From the NCBI GenBank assembly GCA_021464525.1, contig JADRCO010000762.1, forward strand, positions 1 through 26,817: DNA of 26,817 nt, read 5' to 3'. This document shows positions 1 to 10,690 of this stretch, piece after piece. The notes beneath the pieces were generated by a model. It saw only the letters and a list, made by a program, of their open reading frames with translations, did not search any database and had not been told where the DNA came from. Numbering within the stretch: position 1 is the first letter of the stretch; the number at the start of each line of letters is the position of its first letter. Source of the stretch: Rhizophagus sp. LPA8_4_AMF (lineage: Eukaryota; Glomeromycota; Glomeromycetes; Glomerales; Glomeraceae). A program made the translations under genes and the position numbers.

Positions 1-266
1 CTTTTCTTGAATTATATTATTCTTTCTTTGAATTTCTTTATCTTTTTCTTGAGTCATGTTATCCTTTTCTTGAATTGATTTATCCTTTTCTTGAATTGAT
101 TTATCCTTTTCTTGAATTGTTTTATCCTTTTCTTGAATTATTTTATCCATTTTTCTGAATTTCTTTATCTTTTTCTTGAATTTTGCTATCCTTTTCTTGA
201 ATTATATTATTCTTTCTTTGAATTTCTTTATCTTTTTCTTGAGTCGTGTTATCCTTTTCTTGAATT
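1..266. repeat. 190-bp direct duplication built of 21-bp heptad-codon units
   Basis: Bases 1-76 and 191-266 match at 75 of 76 positions (one A/G difference), so the period is 190 bp. The underlying unit is 21 bp (seven codons, IQEKDKx). Nine units make 189 bp, so the extra base in the period is the same +1 insertion that breaks the CC-L frame near 146-152. Confidence 0.8.
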
Positions 267-523
267 ACTTTATCCTTTTCTTGAATTGCATTTTCCTTTT
301 CTTGAATTATCTTATCCTTTACTTGAATTGCATTTTCCTTTTCCTGAATTGTGTTTTCCTTTTCTTGAATTGTTTTGTCCTTTTCTTGAATAGCGTTTTC
401 CTTTTCTTGAATTGTGCTCTCCTTTTCTTGTAAAGTCTTTTTTAATAATTGACTTTTGTCATCCAAATTAGTTAGGCAAGATTTTTCGGGATCTTTATTC
501 TTTTCTTCGTCAGAATCTGCCAT
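1..523 (-). pseudogene. CC-L: heptad-repeat coiled-coil protein, N-terminal part, frameshifted, runs off left edge
   Basis: The reading frame starts at the ATG ending at 523 (MADSDEEKNKDPEKS, an acidic head like that of CC-4) and enters about a dozen seven-residue units of the type IQEKDKx. Each unit is 21 nt, so the repeat is in heptad register and should form a long coiled coil. The frame stops at TAA 143-145. Directly after one extra base (about 146-152, in an A-run on the coding strand) the same IQEKDK repeats resume in the next frame and stay open to base 1. An ATG (150-148) opens that second frame. The rest of the gene, including any conserved C-terminal domain, lies outside the window. 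It could be a pseudogene, a sequencing or assembly slip in a repeat, or two ORFs. The family assignment rests on the shared heptads with CC-5. The coiled coil is seen in the sequence; function is unknown. Confidence 0.6.
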
Positions 524-2084
524 AATATTTGTCTTTATTTTTATAAATAAAAAAAAACTAACTGAACTATCCTCATCCAGACAGTATGAATTTTAGAGAG
601 AAGTGTTACGTTACTTATTTACACATTTACATATTTATTTATTTTATGCGCGTGGTCACAATTTTAATATTTCTGCAAACCGCAGTCAGCTCTTTCGATC
701 TGATCCAAAAGAAGTTTTGATGGCATTGGCCAGTCCGGACAGATATCTTAGAAGTTAGATTACGACCATTCCAACTCTCAGGATAATTGAATCCTAAAGA
801 ATGGATAGTTTTACTCGTTTTTGCCACAAAATTTTAAATATAAATATAAACTGTGTTAATTATAAAAAGATTCCTCATATTTGTCAATATATCTTCATTT
901 GATGAGATTTAATAATATAAGATGAAAGTGTTTAAAAAGTTTTAAATCATTATTCTAAATCGGTTTACAATTATTACGTTTACGATTATTATATCAGATA
1001 TAGTTGTTGGCGTGAATTTCTTTCTTTTTTGAGCAAACTTAATATTCGTTTATCAACTAAACTATTGATTCCATATAGGCATATATACTTTCTAGAGATC
1101 GTTATTAGAGCATTGATTTTTGTAAAATAATAAAATTTATTTCAACTTGATATTATTAAAATTTCTTTCTTTTTTTTATAATTAGCTATTTTATTTTTAT
1201 TTTTATTTCACAGAAAGGATCCAGCTATAGACTATAGTACAGTCTACCAGGAATTATAAATAATAAAGTTCTATAGTAGAGTGTAAGTGGACCGATAGCA
1301 AGCTGCCAATATGGACATCTCTCTGGTGGGTAACTGTCACAGTCTCACAGATAACACCAAAGAACAAAAATTATGAGAAATAAAATCTATTAATATAAAT
1401 AAATGTTTGAAAATTAATATATTGTTAATATGATAAACGTAAAAAATTTGAAGGATCAATATCAAAGAAAAAAATTTCATTGTATCTCTATGGTTGTACC
1501 ACGGTTAAGCATGCAAGTAATTACTTGACGTCCATCGAATGTGACTAGTCACGTTCAGCTCAAGTTGCGATGGAATTGGTGCCGTAAACGGATTCTTGAC
1601 GATGTCATGAAGGTTGGGAGGTACTGTAACATTATTAGCTGGCGATTTACGTTTGGCCGTTTGCGGTTTAATCTGGAACGACGTTGTTGAGCGATTAGCT
1701 AAAAATAAAAAATACCATAATTTCAAAAGAAAATAAAATCAAGTGATCGTGCAGAACAATTTCTTTTTGGCACGATCTCAAGTCTTTATTATTAGTTTCT
1801 TATTACATAGAATAATCTACGCAGCCGGTACAATTTAAATGTGTAAGCGAAGCAATCTTTCTAAAAAAAAATAATCAAAATTTTATAGATCGGAAAATTT
1901 TTTTCGCTATCTTAAAGATCATTTAATTCATAATATATTATTTTGTACATTTCTTGTGAGACCCACTTTTACTAATAGGGTTGTACAACTTCTTTATTTA
2001 TAACATGCATGCTTAATTTTTTTTTCCATCATTATTTCAGATTTTTACCTTTTTACTTTCTCTTAAAATTAATAAACAAATATT
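524..2084. other. Intergenic region between divergent CC-L and CC-1
   Basis: This AT-rich spacer separates two head-to-head CC genes, so it should hold both promoters. Two patches of less AT-rich, more codon-like sequence stand out (about 640-827 and 1505-1699), described separately or rejected. A short inverted repeat (GATCGTGC at 1745-1752, GCACGATC at 1770-1777) is present. Just upstream of CC-1 a TACTAAT branch-point-like motif near 1968-1974 and a TTTCAG near 2035-2040 could mark a 5' UTR intron, but this is weak. No other gene is visible. Confidence 0.5.
1505..1699 (-). other. Possible terminal exon of an unrecognised gene or repeat fragment
   Basis: On the minus strand an open stretch of about 65 codons follows a good acceptor-like sequence (TTTTTATTTTTAG, just above 1699) and ends in a stop at 1505-1507. 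It has balanced composition, with segments such as VPPNLHDIVKNPFTAPIPS and LELNVTSHIRWTSSN, unlike the surrounding AT-rich DNA. No upstream exon could be joined convincingly and I do not recognise the family. It may be a gene relic or part of a dispersed repeat. Confidence 0.2.
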
Positions 2085-3230
2085 ATGGAAACCTCTAATC
2101 ACCAAAATGATATCTCGATAACCGATGGTAACTCTAATTTAGAAAATCCAGATCTCGGGTCTTATGAAAAATTATTGAATAATTATGAAAAGTTGAAAAA
2201 AAAACTTGAAGAACAAATTAATTTAAATAATGAAAAAGATAATATAATTCAGAAATTAGAACAAAAAAATACTGAATTAAAAAATGAAGCTTCTAAATAT
2301 CAATCTGCTCTTGGAGCAGCAACTAATTTACAATTATCAGACAGTGATACAAATGATCCAGTTGCGCTTAAAAATGATATGTTAAGATTGCAAGATTTAT
2401 TAGAAGATTACATAACTACATGTAAAGGAAATGTGGATATTAATATTAATGAAATACAAAAACTCTTGAAATTATATAAAAGCAATTCAGTTATTACAAA
2501 AGATCAAAAGGACCAAAAACCTTTAATAAAAGCAGTATTACAACGTCACGTTATAGAACAAATTTTTGACTATGGAGAAAAATATTTTAGTTACAGTAAT
2601 TTACAAAATTGCAAGAAATATGGGTATGGAACCGAAACTCATTTATATAATAGAACCTATGATTTAATAAAATTGGCAGAAGCAATCGCAGAGAAACGTG
2701 ACGGAGTTGACGATATAACTAGAGTACTGCCTATTAAATTACGTCAAGAAGTATTTGCAGCTCTTGGAAATAGAGGATTTAATAATATTATCACCAATAC
2801 GAAAGGAACATTCCCTCATGAATTTATTAGTCGTTATCAAGTTATTTTAAATAGGGAAATTAGTAAATATCGCAAACTTAAAGATCCTGAAAAAAACCAA
2901 GAAATTGAAGATATGGCTGGCGAAATTATTCGAAAAGTTGTCACTTTATTTTGGTTCCGAATTGAAGTTCAAGAACCAATTGCCCAGTACCATTGGTTTG
3001 ACTATAATGATAATATAAATCCTAGTTATATGGAAGGGACATGGGAAGTTGATGAAATTGATAATATAGTTGTAGATATTTGTTACTTTCCTTTAATAGC
3101 ACAAAAATTCAATGACAAGTCAAAGCGCCAAATTTATACGCCTGCTAGAATCCTTCATAAAAATAAACAAAACATGCTGGAAAGACAGAACCAACTGAAA
3201 AATCAGAATTCTGAAAATGCACAAAACTAA
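2085..3230 (+). CDS. CC-1: coiled-coil protein with conserved C-terminal domain, unknown function
   Basis: This is a single-exon gene of 381 aa. Residues 25-70 form a short Lys/Glu/Asn-rich coiled coil without the IQEKD heptads of its relatives. Residues about 70-355 form the conserved family domain: KYQSALG (71-77), KPLIKAVLQRHVIEQI (145-160), IKLRQEVFAALGNRGFNNI (217-235), KYRKLKDPEKNQEIE (261-275), FWFRIEVQEPI (289-299), MEGTWEVDEIDN (316-327), VDICYFPLI (330-338) and YTPARILHK (351-359). No signal peptide or membrane segment is seen, so a cytosolic or nuclear location is likely. The start is supported by the closely similar context of CC-5 (both begin ..ATTATGGAA). It is the closest intact paralogue of CC-5. 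It ends 75 bp from the stop of the double Hsp70 gene on the other strand. I do not know a function for this domain; a partnership with the Hsp70 is inference from location. Confidence 0.88.
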   Translation: METSNHQNDISITDGNSNLENPDLGSYEKLLNNYEKLKKKLEEQINLNNEKDNIIQKLEQKNTELKNEASKYQSALGAATNLQLSDSDTNDPVALKNDMLRLQDLLEDYITTCKGNVDININEIQKLLKLYKSNSVITKDQKDQKPLIKAVLQRHVIEQIFDYGEKYFSYSNLQNCKKYGYGTETHLYNRTYDLIKLAEAIAEKRDGVDDITRVLPIKLRQEVFAALGNRGFNNIITNTKGTFPHEFISRYQVILNREISKYRKLKDPEKNQEIEDMAGEIIRKVVTLFWFRIEVQEPIAQYHWFDYNDNINPSYMEGTWEVDEIDNIVVDICYFPLIAQKFNDKSKRQIYTPARILHKNKQNMLERQNQLKNQNSENAQN

Positions 3231-3305
3231 GATTATTTACTTATTTAATTATACTGTAGTTTGATATTTATTATATTGATTTTAAAACAAATTACATGAA
3301 TTTTA

Positions 3306-5351
3306 TCAAAGGTCTTTGTGTAAATAAAATTTGGTTTGAAAATTTTGTCCATTAAACTCATTCTTAGCAAATGCAGTAATTTCCATATCACCAAAATAAA
3401 ATCCAAAGGCAACTGGCCTTTTACAGGCTAAATGAACATTGGGAAGGTCAATTCGTAGTGTTCCTACTAATTCCATCCCAGGTTCATCATGGTATTTTGC
3501 ACTATATTCGAGAGATTTATATAATTCAAATCTTAAGCCTGTTTGAGATGGGTTAAGGGGCGTATAACCGCATTTTGGAAAAGATTCTTTGCCAACTTCT
3601 ACTGGTGTACCTCTTTTTACAAAGGTGTCGAAAAGATAAATTCTATTGCCGTATATTTTACGATGAGGCGGATGTTCGCCTTCTTTCCATATACCTAAAA
3701 CTCTTATCCCATAGGTAAATTTCAAAACACGTGTATGAATCATTGGCGCATCTACTTTGGAGGGATTTTTCAAACTCAATCCATACATAGCTGCACCGTA
3801 AACAACCGCTGATACAGGATTAGTAGGAACCGAAATTGTTTTCACTATATGTTGAAATTCTCGTTTAATTCTTTTTTGTAAATATATGTTTTCACTGAAC
3901 CCCCCAACTAAAAACATTGCTGAGCAAGTTTCTCCATTATTTTGACTATTTAAAAGTTGTACATGTATCATACGAATGATTCTTTCAATAATAGGATCAA
4001 ACATTTTTTTAATGTCATCATATTTAATATCAATAACCCAATCATTATCTTCCATGGTTTTTCTAGTTTCATTACTGACATAATCTAATAAGTCTGGGGC
4101 ATATTCATCGATTTCAAGTCCATAACAAAATCCAGTATTATCCCCCGTAAAAGGTATTTTTACACGTCGACAGAATTTTCGGACCAAACGTTGAAATTGA
4201 CTGGGATGATTTTCTATTAATAACTTTATAGCGCGAGTTCCCAGTCTTTCACGTAAAAAATTACCGAATTCAATATCAATAAATGTGCTTCCGCAGAAAT
4301 CTCCGATACGTTCAGTGATTTCACCCAATCGTTTGTTATCGATCAACTTGCGAGTAGTTAAGTCTACAGTACCACCGCCACAGTCAACGATCATAAAAGT
4401 CGCTAAAAAATGCATTTCAAAATCAATTAATAATCGTTAAGGTATTAAATTAACAGTCAAACTTACTTCCTATAGTTAACAGATCATATTCCCGCAGTTT
4501 ATCCATACAATAAATTGCTGCAGCTTCAGCTGTAAATAAAATGAAATTAACATTAAAAAAGTAAAGAATTTTTTTTCTAATTTTTTTACTTACGTTCTGT
4601 GGTAAATTGCAGCTGTAGTGAGTCGCCTTCGTTAATGAGTTCCGCGTTATGTGCACACTCTCTCATAATAGCTTTTTCTTTTTCAGAATATTCCGCAGGA
4701 ACGGTTAGAACCAAAAGAACATTTTCTGTGAAGTTAATTCCGACCCAGTTTTTCTTAACTGTTTCTTTAATTAGCTAAAGAGTTATTCGTCAAAATATGT
4801 TGGGAATATTTTTTCTCTTACATGTCGCAAAAAATTAATAATTCTTCTACCTTTCCAAGCTTATAAAGATAATCGGTAATCGCCTTCTTATATGCAACTG
4901 GAAGTCTAGGTTTAAGGTTTTCTTGTAAGTTGCCCAAATGTAATTTAAATAATTCTACTGTTCTCGTTTCATCTTGTTCAGGATATCCCCATTGTCCAAC
5001 ATTAACGATATTTACAAAATTACGATCATATTGAAGTATCGTATTTATCTTCGGATATACTTCTCTTGGCGGCCATTTTGTGTTTATAAAAATCTTGCTG
5101 TCTGAAATATGACAACAAGTGAATCCCTGTAGAACAAAAGAAAAAAATTTGTTAGCCAAAAAATCATAATTCCACAAAATCTTAATATTTACTACTTACC
5201 GAGTAAGTAGTACCAAAATCTACGTGAAAAAAAAAAACAAAAAAGAATTTCAGAACACGAAATGAAATGAATTTCTCAGCTGAATAATTCGCAACACAAT
5301 ACCTAAACCAACTATTACACGAATATCGGACGTTTTTCCACGATTTACCAT
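3306..5351 (-). CDS. Alternative model: half A read as a separate full-length Hsp70-like protein
   Basis: The ATG ending at 5351 (MVNRGKTSDIRVIVGL) matches the first exon of Hsp70-D (MSWTSDIRAVVGL). Used as a start, it gives a complete HSPA12-like protein of 561 aa (exons 5303-5351, 5200-5219, 4851-5126, 4594-4774, 4467-4529, 3306-4402), close to the 563 aa of Hsp70-D. This ATG lies inside an open exon of half B, with no stop codon and no spacer before it. A separate transcript would therefore need a promoter within half B. Transcript evidence would decide between this and the fused model; the fused reading frame is what the sequence supports directly. Confidence 0.4.
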
Positions 5352-6991
5352 CGTTTCCGCTCGGAGACCAAATTGAACACCACCTTTTACAACTGCAGTC
5401 ATAGGTTGCGATGGAACAGAAATATTTAGTACAATTTTATTAAATTCCTTCTTAATTCTAGCTTGTAAATATTCAGATTCGCTAAATCCACCAACCAACA
5501 TAATGGCTGAACATCTTCTATTTTGTAATTGAGCTAATTGTTCTCTTATTAAATGTATAATTTTTGTTATACAGTGATCGAACATTCCTTTGATATCATC
5601 ATATTCAACATATATTGACCAATCAGCTTCTTCTAATAGCCGTTTTTCTTTTTCCCCCTTGATAATATCTTTTAACCAAGAATAATCATCCAAATCTATT
5701 TCATAAGGTTGAAAATTTGATCTCTCTCCCGTAAAAGGAATTTTTACGCGTCTACAAAATTTTTGGACCATATATTGCAATACGTTGTAATGCTCTTTTT
5801 CTAATAATTCAATAGTAGAACTTCCTAATTTACGGCGAAGAAACCCTACAAATTCTTTATCTACAAAGCTTGATCCATAACTTCCACCTGTAGGTCTTGT
5901 TATTTCACGCATCTTATTATTTGCCAATAATTCATGACATGATAAATCCACCGTACCGCCACCACAATCTACAATCATGAATGAATCTGTAATAACAGCA
6001 TATTATCAGTAATATTTTATTAGAATAATAATAAATATGTATAATTTAAATGATAACGATAATAACGTGCGTACAAACCTCCGGGTTTCAAATTATGTAA
6101 CTTTTCTAAAGGATTCAAACAAGATATTGCAGCGGCTTCAGCTAATTGATATAAAAATTAATATTTATGACAGATCTTTCTTTTACAAAAATCTTGCCAC
6201 TTACGTTCCGTTATAAATATTAGATTTATACTGTTCTTTTCTCTCGTTAATCCCGCATTAAAAGCACAACCACGCATTATTGCAATTGCATGATCATCAA
6301 ATCCTGCTGGTATCTTAAATAAAATAAATTAGACAAGTCAAATACCAACACTGTAATTATGATATAAATTCTACATACCATAATAACAATTAATACTTTA
6401 TTATAAAAATCCAAATCATGCCAATGAATATCTACTTTTTCTTTAATCATTTCACCTAATTTTCTCAAATAATCCGAAATAACTTTTCTATAATCCAATG
6501 TATCTGGAAAAGGAAGTTTTTCATTTAATAAAAATAATTTAAATAATTCTACAGGCCTAGATTTATCAACATTCTTCCTTCTTTTCGATGGTTTTTCAGG
6601 TAAGGCATCAAATCCCCAAGCCTTTATAGTAGAGTATGAATCGTCCTCATATTTTATAATTGTTGGAGTTTTAAAGCCTAAAGAACCTCCCCACTTATTT
6701 TCTACAGTGATTTCTTTTGGACTGAATTTATGAGCATAAGCGTATCCCTAAATATTAATTAAGAACACAAAAAGCTGAAATACATGAACTTTAATTAGTT
6801 ATTCAAGAAGTATTTAATTAGTACACTTACGGAAAATGTTGTACCGAAATCTTTTAAAAACATTTGTTCGAATAAAATAATGTATATTAATAGAAATGAA
6901 TATAATCAATATGACGACTTTGACTAATTAAAAAATAATTGAATATACCAATTGCGACGACTACTCTAATGTCATCCTTTGACGAAGACAT
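3306..6991 (-). CDS. Hsp70-BA: fused double HSPA12-like Hsp70 ATPase (two nucleotide-binding domains)
   Basis: The gene model has 11 exons: 6949-6991, 6831-6850, 6379-6747, 6205-6313, 6079-6141, 5303-5986, 5200-5219, 4851-5126, 4594-4774, 4467-4529 and 3306-4402. All introns are GT-AG, the phases agree, and the sum is 2925 nt (974 aa). Residues 1-413 (half B) carry VVVAIDFGTTFS (phosphate 1), MIVDCGGGTVDL (phosphate 2, from 205) and LVGGFSESEYL (adenosine site, from 365). Half B ends just after FGLRAET. At residue 414 a complete second Hsp70 (half A, 561 aa) begins in frame: IRVIVGLDFGTTYS, MIVDCGGGTVDLTTRK, LVGGFSENIYL and the C-terminal beta region. So the product has two ATPase domains and one short substrate-binding region, with no lid or EEVD. 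Half B is more divergent (IPAGFDDHAIAIM where other copies have VPAEYSEKEKAIM). The last intron of the family is absent in half A. The pairing with convergent CC-1 suggests a joint role (inference). The alternative is two overlapping genes, with the second starting at 5351. Confidence 0.8.
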
Positions 6992-7675
6992 TATTAAAAA
7001 TAATACACAAGTTCTATAACAACCAAGAAAAACAAATGAAATCCTGCAGATCGCTCTTTTTTCAACGTAAACACGTGAGGTTGCGAGTTTCTATGTTTTG
7101 AAACCATAAACTTGATCTGTCCGTTAGTTCCGTTCTATTATAGTTAATAATTATGAATTATGTTAATTTGGGAAGCTAACAATATCGCATTGTTTATTAG
7201 AATTAAAATACAATGTTTAACAAGAACAGTAATTCGTTTTATTATAACGAATTGTCATTTCTCAAGCCTTTGTGAAATTTATGAAATAAGAGCAAGAATA
7301 TGTATGATTGTTTAAATTCATTTCTATAACTGATAAATATAATCTCGATATAAATGAATATAAACTTTAAATCCAATTTGGCACAAGATCTTAAATTAAT
7401 TGGATTATGTTTCGCGTCTGTACAATAAATACATAATAATACGCCATACGCTATAATTTCGTTCTATTATAAACTACACACTATGAATTTTCCTAAGGGA
7501 GAACACCATGAATTGACCATCCTCACTTCTGATTTTCTAATAGCTAATAAATTGAAAAATATTTTTATTAATGTATTTAATATATTTTTCAGATGACTCG
7601 GTTTCTTTAATTTCTTTGTTATGTATATGAAAGACTTTAGTGTATAAATTTGACCAGTTGATTTGTTTGCAATTA
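6992..7675. promoter_or_regulatory. Upstream region of Hsp70-BA; T-tract plus CACGTG motif at 7049-7080
   Basis: No gene is visible in this AT-rich spacer. At 7049-7080 a run of six T, an AACGTA element and a CACGTG palindrome (7072-7077) lie 58-89 bp upstream of the Hsp70-BA start. A similar arrangement (CTCTTTTTTAACGTATAACATGTG, split here by position: 25211-25234) lies upstream of the decayed copy, and a T-tract with CACGTG (10895-10909) lies upstream of Hsp70-C. CACGTG is the classical bHLH-type binding site; its use here is inference. Confidence 0.35.
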
Positions 7676-9105
7676 AAGGAATTAAAGGAAAAATGACAAA
7701 TATTTACTGCAATATTATCGACGTCATCATTCCATACGATTAAGATCTATCTTATAATTAAACCAAATACATTCAGCGATTAGCTCTTGAACTTTGAGCC
7801 AAAACCAAAATAAAGTAACAACTTTTCGAATAATGTCATCAGCCATATCTTCAATTTCTTGTTTTTTTTTCAAAATCTTTAAAGTTTACGATATTTATCA
7901 ATTTCTTTGTTTAAAACGGGTTGATATTTTTCAATAAAGTCATGAAGAAAGTTTTTGTTATTTTTATTAACAACATTGTTAACCCTTCTATTTCCAAGAG
8001 ATGCAAAAATTTGTTGACGTAATTTAGTAGTAAGTGCTTTAGTTGTATCATCAATCTCATCGCGCTTCCTTGCGAAAGCTTCTGTTACCTCTATTAATTC
8101 ATTAGCTCTCCTATGCATAAAAGAATTCCTCCCATAAATTTAGGTTGAGTAAAATCATCAAAATATCCTTTTGCATACATGACGTTGTATCACTAGGCTT
8201 CCTTTGATCTTTTGTAATATCCGTTTGGCTTCCATAAATTTTGTACTTCGGATATATTAATTTCTACATTACCTTTACATTTGGTAATGTAATTTTCCGG
8301 AGAATGTCGTAAATTTATCATGTCTTTTAACTGAATCATCTTTATCATCTTCTGATAATCGGAAACTTATTGCAGCACCAAGAACATACTGGTATCCAGA
8401 GCTTCTTTTTCAATTTGTAATTACTTTATTCTAATTCTTGAATCTCTTTATCTTTTTCTTGAATTATACTATCCTTTTCCTAAATTCTTCTGAATTTCTT
8501 TATTCTGCTCATTGAGTTTCTTAACATATTCTTGGATTTCATTATTTTTTCTTGCATATTCTGAATTTCTCTCTTCTGTTCTTGAACTAAATTATCCTTC
8601 ACTTTAGTCAAATTATCCTTTTGTTTTATTAATTTATCCTTATATTGAATTGTGTTTTCCTTTTCTTGAATTACTTTATGAATTTTTTTATTTTTTTCTT
8701 GAATTTTTTCATCTTTTTCTCGAATTAAGTTATCAGTTATATGAATTTTTTCGTATTTTTTCTTGGGCTACATTATTTTTCCCTCTAAAGTTTCTACTAA
8801 TATTTTAATTAATTTAGAGTCATGATCTTTTAAGTCTCCAATTTTTTTTTCAGTTCTTACTTTTCACCTAAAATATTATTTATATTAATAAAATTATTTT
8901 GTGAATCTTCACAATATTTTCCCAAGCTTTCGTATTTACCCTTTAATTGATTATGAAACATTTCAGAAAATTTTAATCCCTCACTAAGTTTTTTGTTAAG
9001 TTTTAATTCTTCATATTGAGATAATTTTATGATATTATCATAGTTTGTTTGATAATCTGTAACATCTGTAATGGAGCAAACTTCTTCATATGATTCTTGT
9101 GGCAT
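7676..9105 (-). pseudogene. Decayed CC-family gene, related to CC-5
   Basis: An intact N-terminus starts at the ATG ending at 9105 and matches the start of CC-5: SYEEVCSITDVTDYQTNYD against SSEEVRTTTDTTNYPSNYD, and both share NINNILGEK. Downstream, remnants of IQEKD heptads are spread over about 8430-8760 in changing frames. YVLGAA (about 8380-8400) and CKGNVEINISEVQNL (about 8230-8290) mark the start of the conserved domain. Residues KLRQQIFASLGNRRVNN and EIDKYRKL are readable at 7879-8118, and fragments of the FWF, WxDDVDNIAVNIC and final segments run to about 7676. Many stops and frameshifts separate these blocks, so no full-length product is possible. It lies on the same strand as Hsp70-BA with its 3' end facing that gene's promoter. 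It has no adjacent convergent Hsp70 partner. Confidence 0.82.
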
Positions 9106-9749
9106 AATAAATTACTGTCCATTTAAGGAGAAAAAACTGAAGAAAAAAATAAATTTTTCCTTTAAATAACTATTATTGTCCTACATAATCAATTCCATGA
9201 TTAGAAATTTGTACTCCATATGATCTTGAGATCTTCGTAATGCGGATCAGTAGCGCTCGCGAAAAACAATCTTTGAAAAGACAAAAGATCAGCTAATGAC
9301 TCTCAAGGCTAGAGTCTAAAATAAGAATTTAAATACAAAAAAAAATGTGATCCGCCAACTAGCTTCAGTAGAATAATATAATTTGAACGGATTCAGTTTA
9401 TTTCACCTACAATTACGGTATTTCATCAACAACTTATCGAGGAATCAGTTTCACCGAACTTTATTTTTACTATAATTTGAAGATAAGCTCTAACAATCAA
9501 CAACTTAGATACATTTATTAAGTAATATTTTTTTACTTTTTAGTACTTTAAAATACTATTTATTATGAAAATAACATAACCACAATTATTAAAGTGAACA
9601 CAAAAATATAATACATTAAGAATTTAGTGTTTATATGATGTGAAATTATACATTATTCGTCTAATTTTTATATTTAATGATTATTATATTAATAATATGA
9701 AAAATACAAAAAAGTCAACGAATCATTTTATTGAAAATATATCATTTTT

Positions 9750-9794
9750 CAGTGGAATAACCTTGTCAGTGAAATAACCGTCAGTGAAACAATT
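9750..9794 (+). repeat. Three tandem CAGTGRAAYAA-type direct repeats
   Basis: CAGTGGAATAACC (9750-9762), CAGTGAAATAACC (9767-9779) and CAGTGAAACAATT (9782-9794) lie 15-17 bp apart. No inverted partner was seen nearby, so a transposon end is possible but not shown. Confidence 0.5.
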
Positions 9795-10557
9795 GTGGGT
9801 GAGACGATCTATATCCTGTCGGTAAAAATTGACGGTTTTCGAAAATAAATGCATCTCAATTTGAACAATGGAATTTGAAGGTGAATTTGGCACTATTGTA
9901 AAATCCTAACCAATCAAACATTATTCGTCATTAAAAATAATTTTTGATAACCTGTGCCATTAATCTCTATTGTAAAATAGCAAGTACTTTTATTTTTATT
10001 TATATAACTGATAGTGAGCCGCGAAGTTATAGGATGTTATGCCATGTAAAATTGCAATTATAATTAAATATATATATATATTTTTCTTATAATGACTTCA
10101 TGAATTACAAATTTATGGAATATAATACTTAAAATTTTTCATCATAATAATCCTTAAATCCTGTATAAAAAATGGAAGTCTTATATGATGCTATTATTAC
10201 TACAGACAATCATTAATAAAATGATCGGAGCCTCACTGTAATATTCGTACTACTATTATTAAAAAAGTCACACAAAACTAACTCGAAATCCACCGTTCTT
10301 CCATCCTTCATTTTATCCAGCTTTCAGTACATATTCGTCCTTTCGCCAAATTGCCGAATGGCCATGAACAATTTTGTCCAATTTAGCCACTCTCAATCCC
10401 TAACCCAGCCACCTTTAAGTAATCTTCTGATACCTGATTCTTACTAGTAAAAACTAACTGGAAATAATCTAAATGTTAATAAATATACTACTCTAAAGCT
10501 ATTTAATGAATATTGATGAAATCAACATTATCGTGTAAAGTAGTTTATGTTTGGCTC

Positions 10558-10690
10558 GCGTAATAATAATTTTTAATAATAATAATATGTCGGTTAATTT
10601 CAGCCCGACTACCCGAGTTTAGGTTCGTATATCCCGTGATAACCATATCTTGCTTCGTAATTACCAATGCGGAAACAATTAATTCAATTT
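10558..10690 (-). repeat. Candidate dispersed retroposon-like 3' end with (ATT)n tail
   Basis: Read on the minus strand, a moderately GC-rich body (GGGTAGTCGGGCTGAAATTA at about 10594-10613) passes directly into ATT/TTA trinucleotides (10560-10588). This is the arrangement seen at the 3' ends of many non-LTR retroposons. No coding domain, promoter boxes or target-site duplication could be established, so the class is open. Confidence 0.25.

Noticed and set aside
112-433. Open frames on the plus strand opposite CC-L, rich in Phe/Leu and resembling membrane segments
   Set aside because: They are the antisense of the IQEKDK heptad codons; low-complexity shadows, as also seen antisense to the CC-5 heptads at 21682-22120.
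1-523. Regularly spaced repeats as a CRISPR array
   Set aside because: Repeats are contiguous 21-bp codon units in a coding frame without unique spacers, and the genome is eukaryotic.
639-827. A 62-codon minus-strand open frame with balanced composition
   Set aside because: It has no recognisable domain, neighbour or splice context. It may belong to a dispersed repeat, but nothing in the window supports that.
10618-10635. GGTTCGTATATCC as a tRNA-type B box of a SINE
   Set aside because: It lies on the strand opposite to the expected tail, and no A box at a suitable distance was found.
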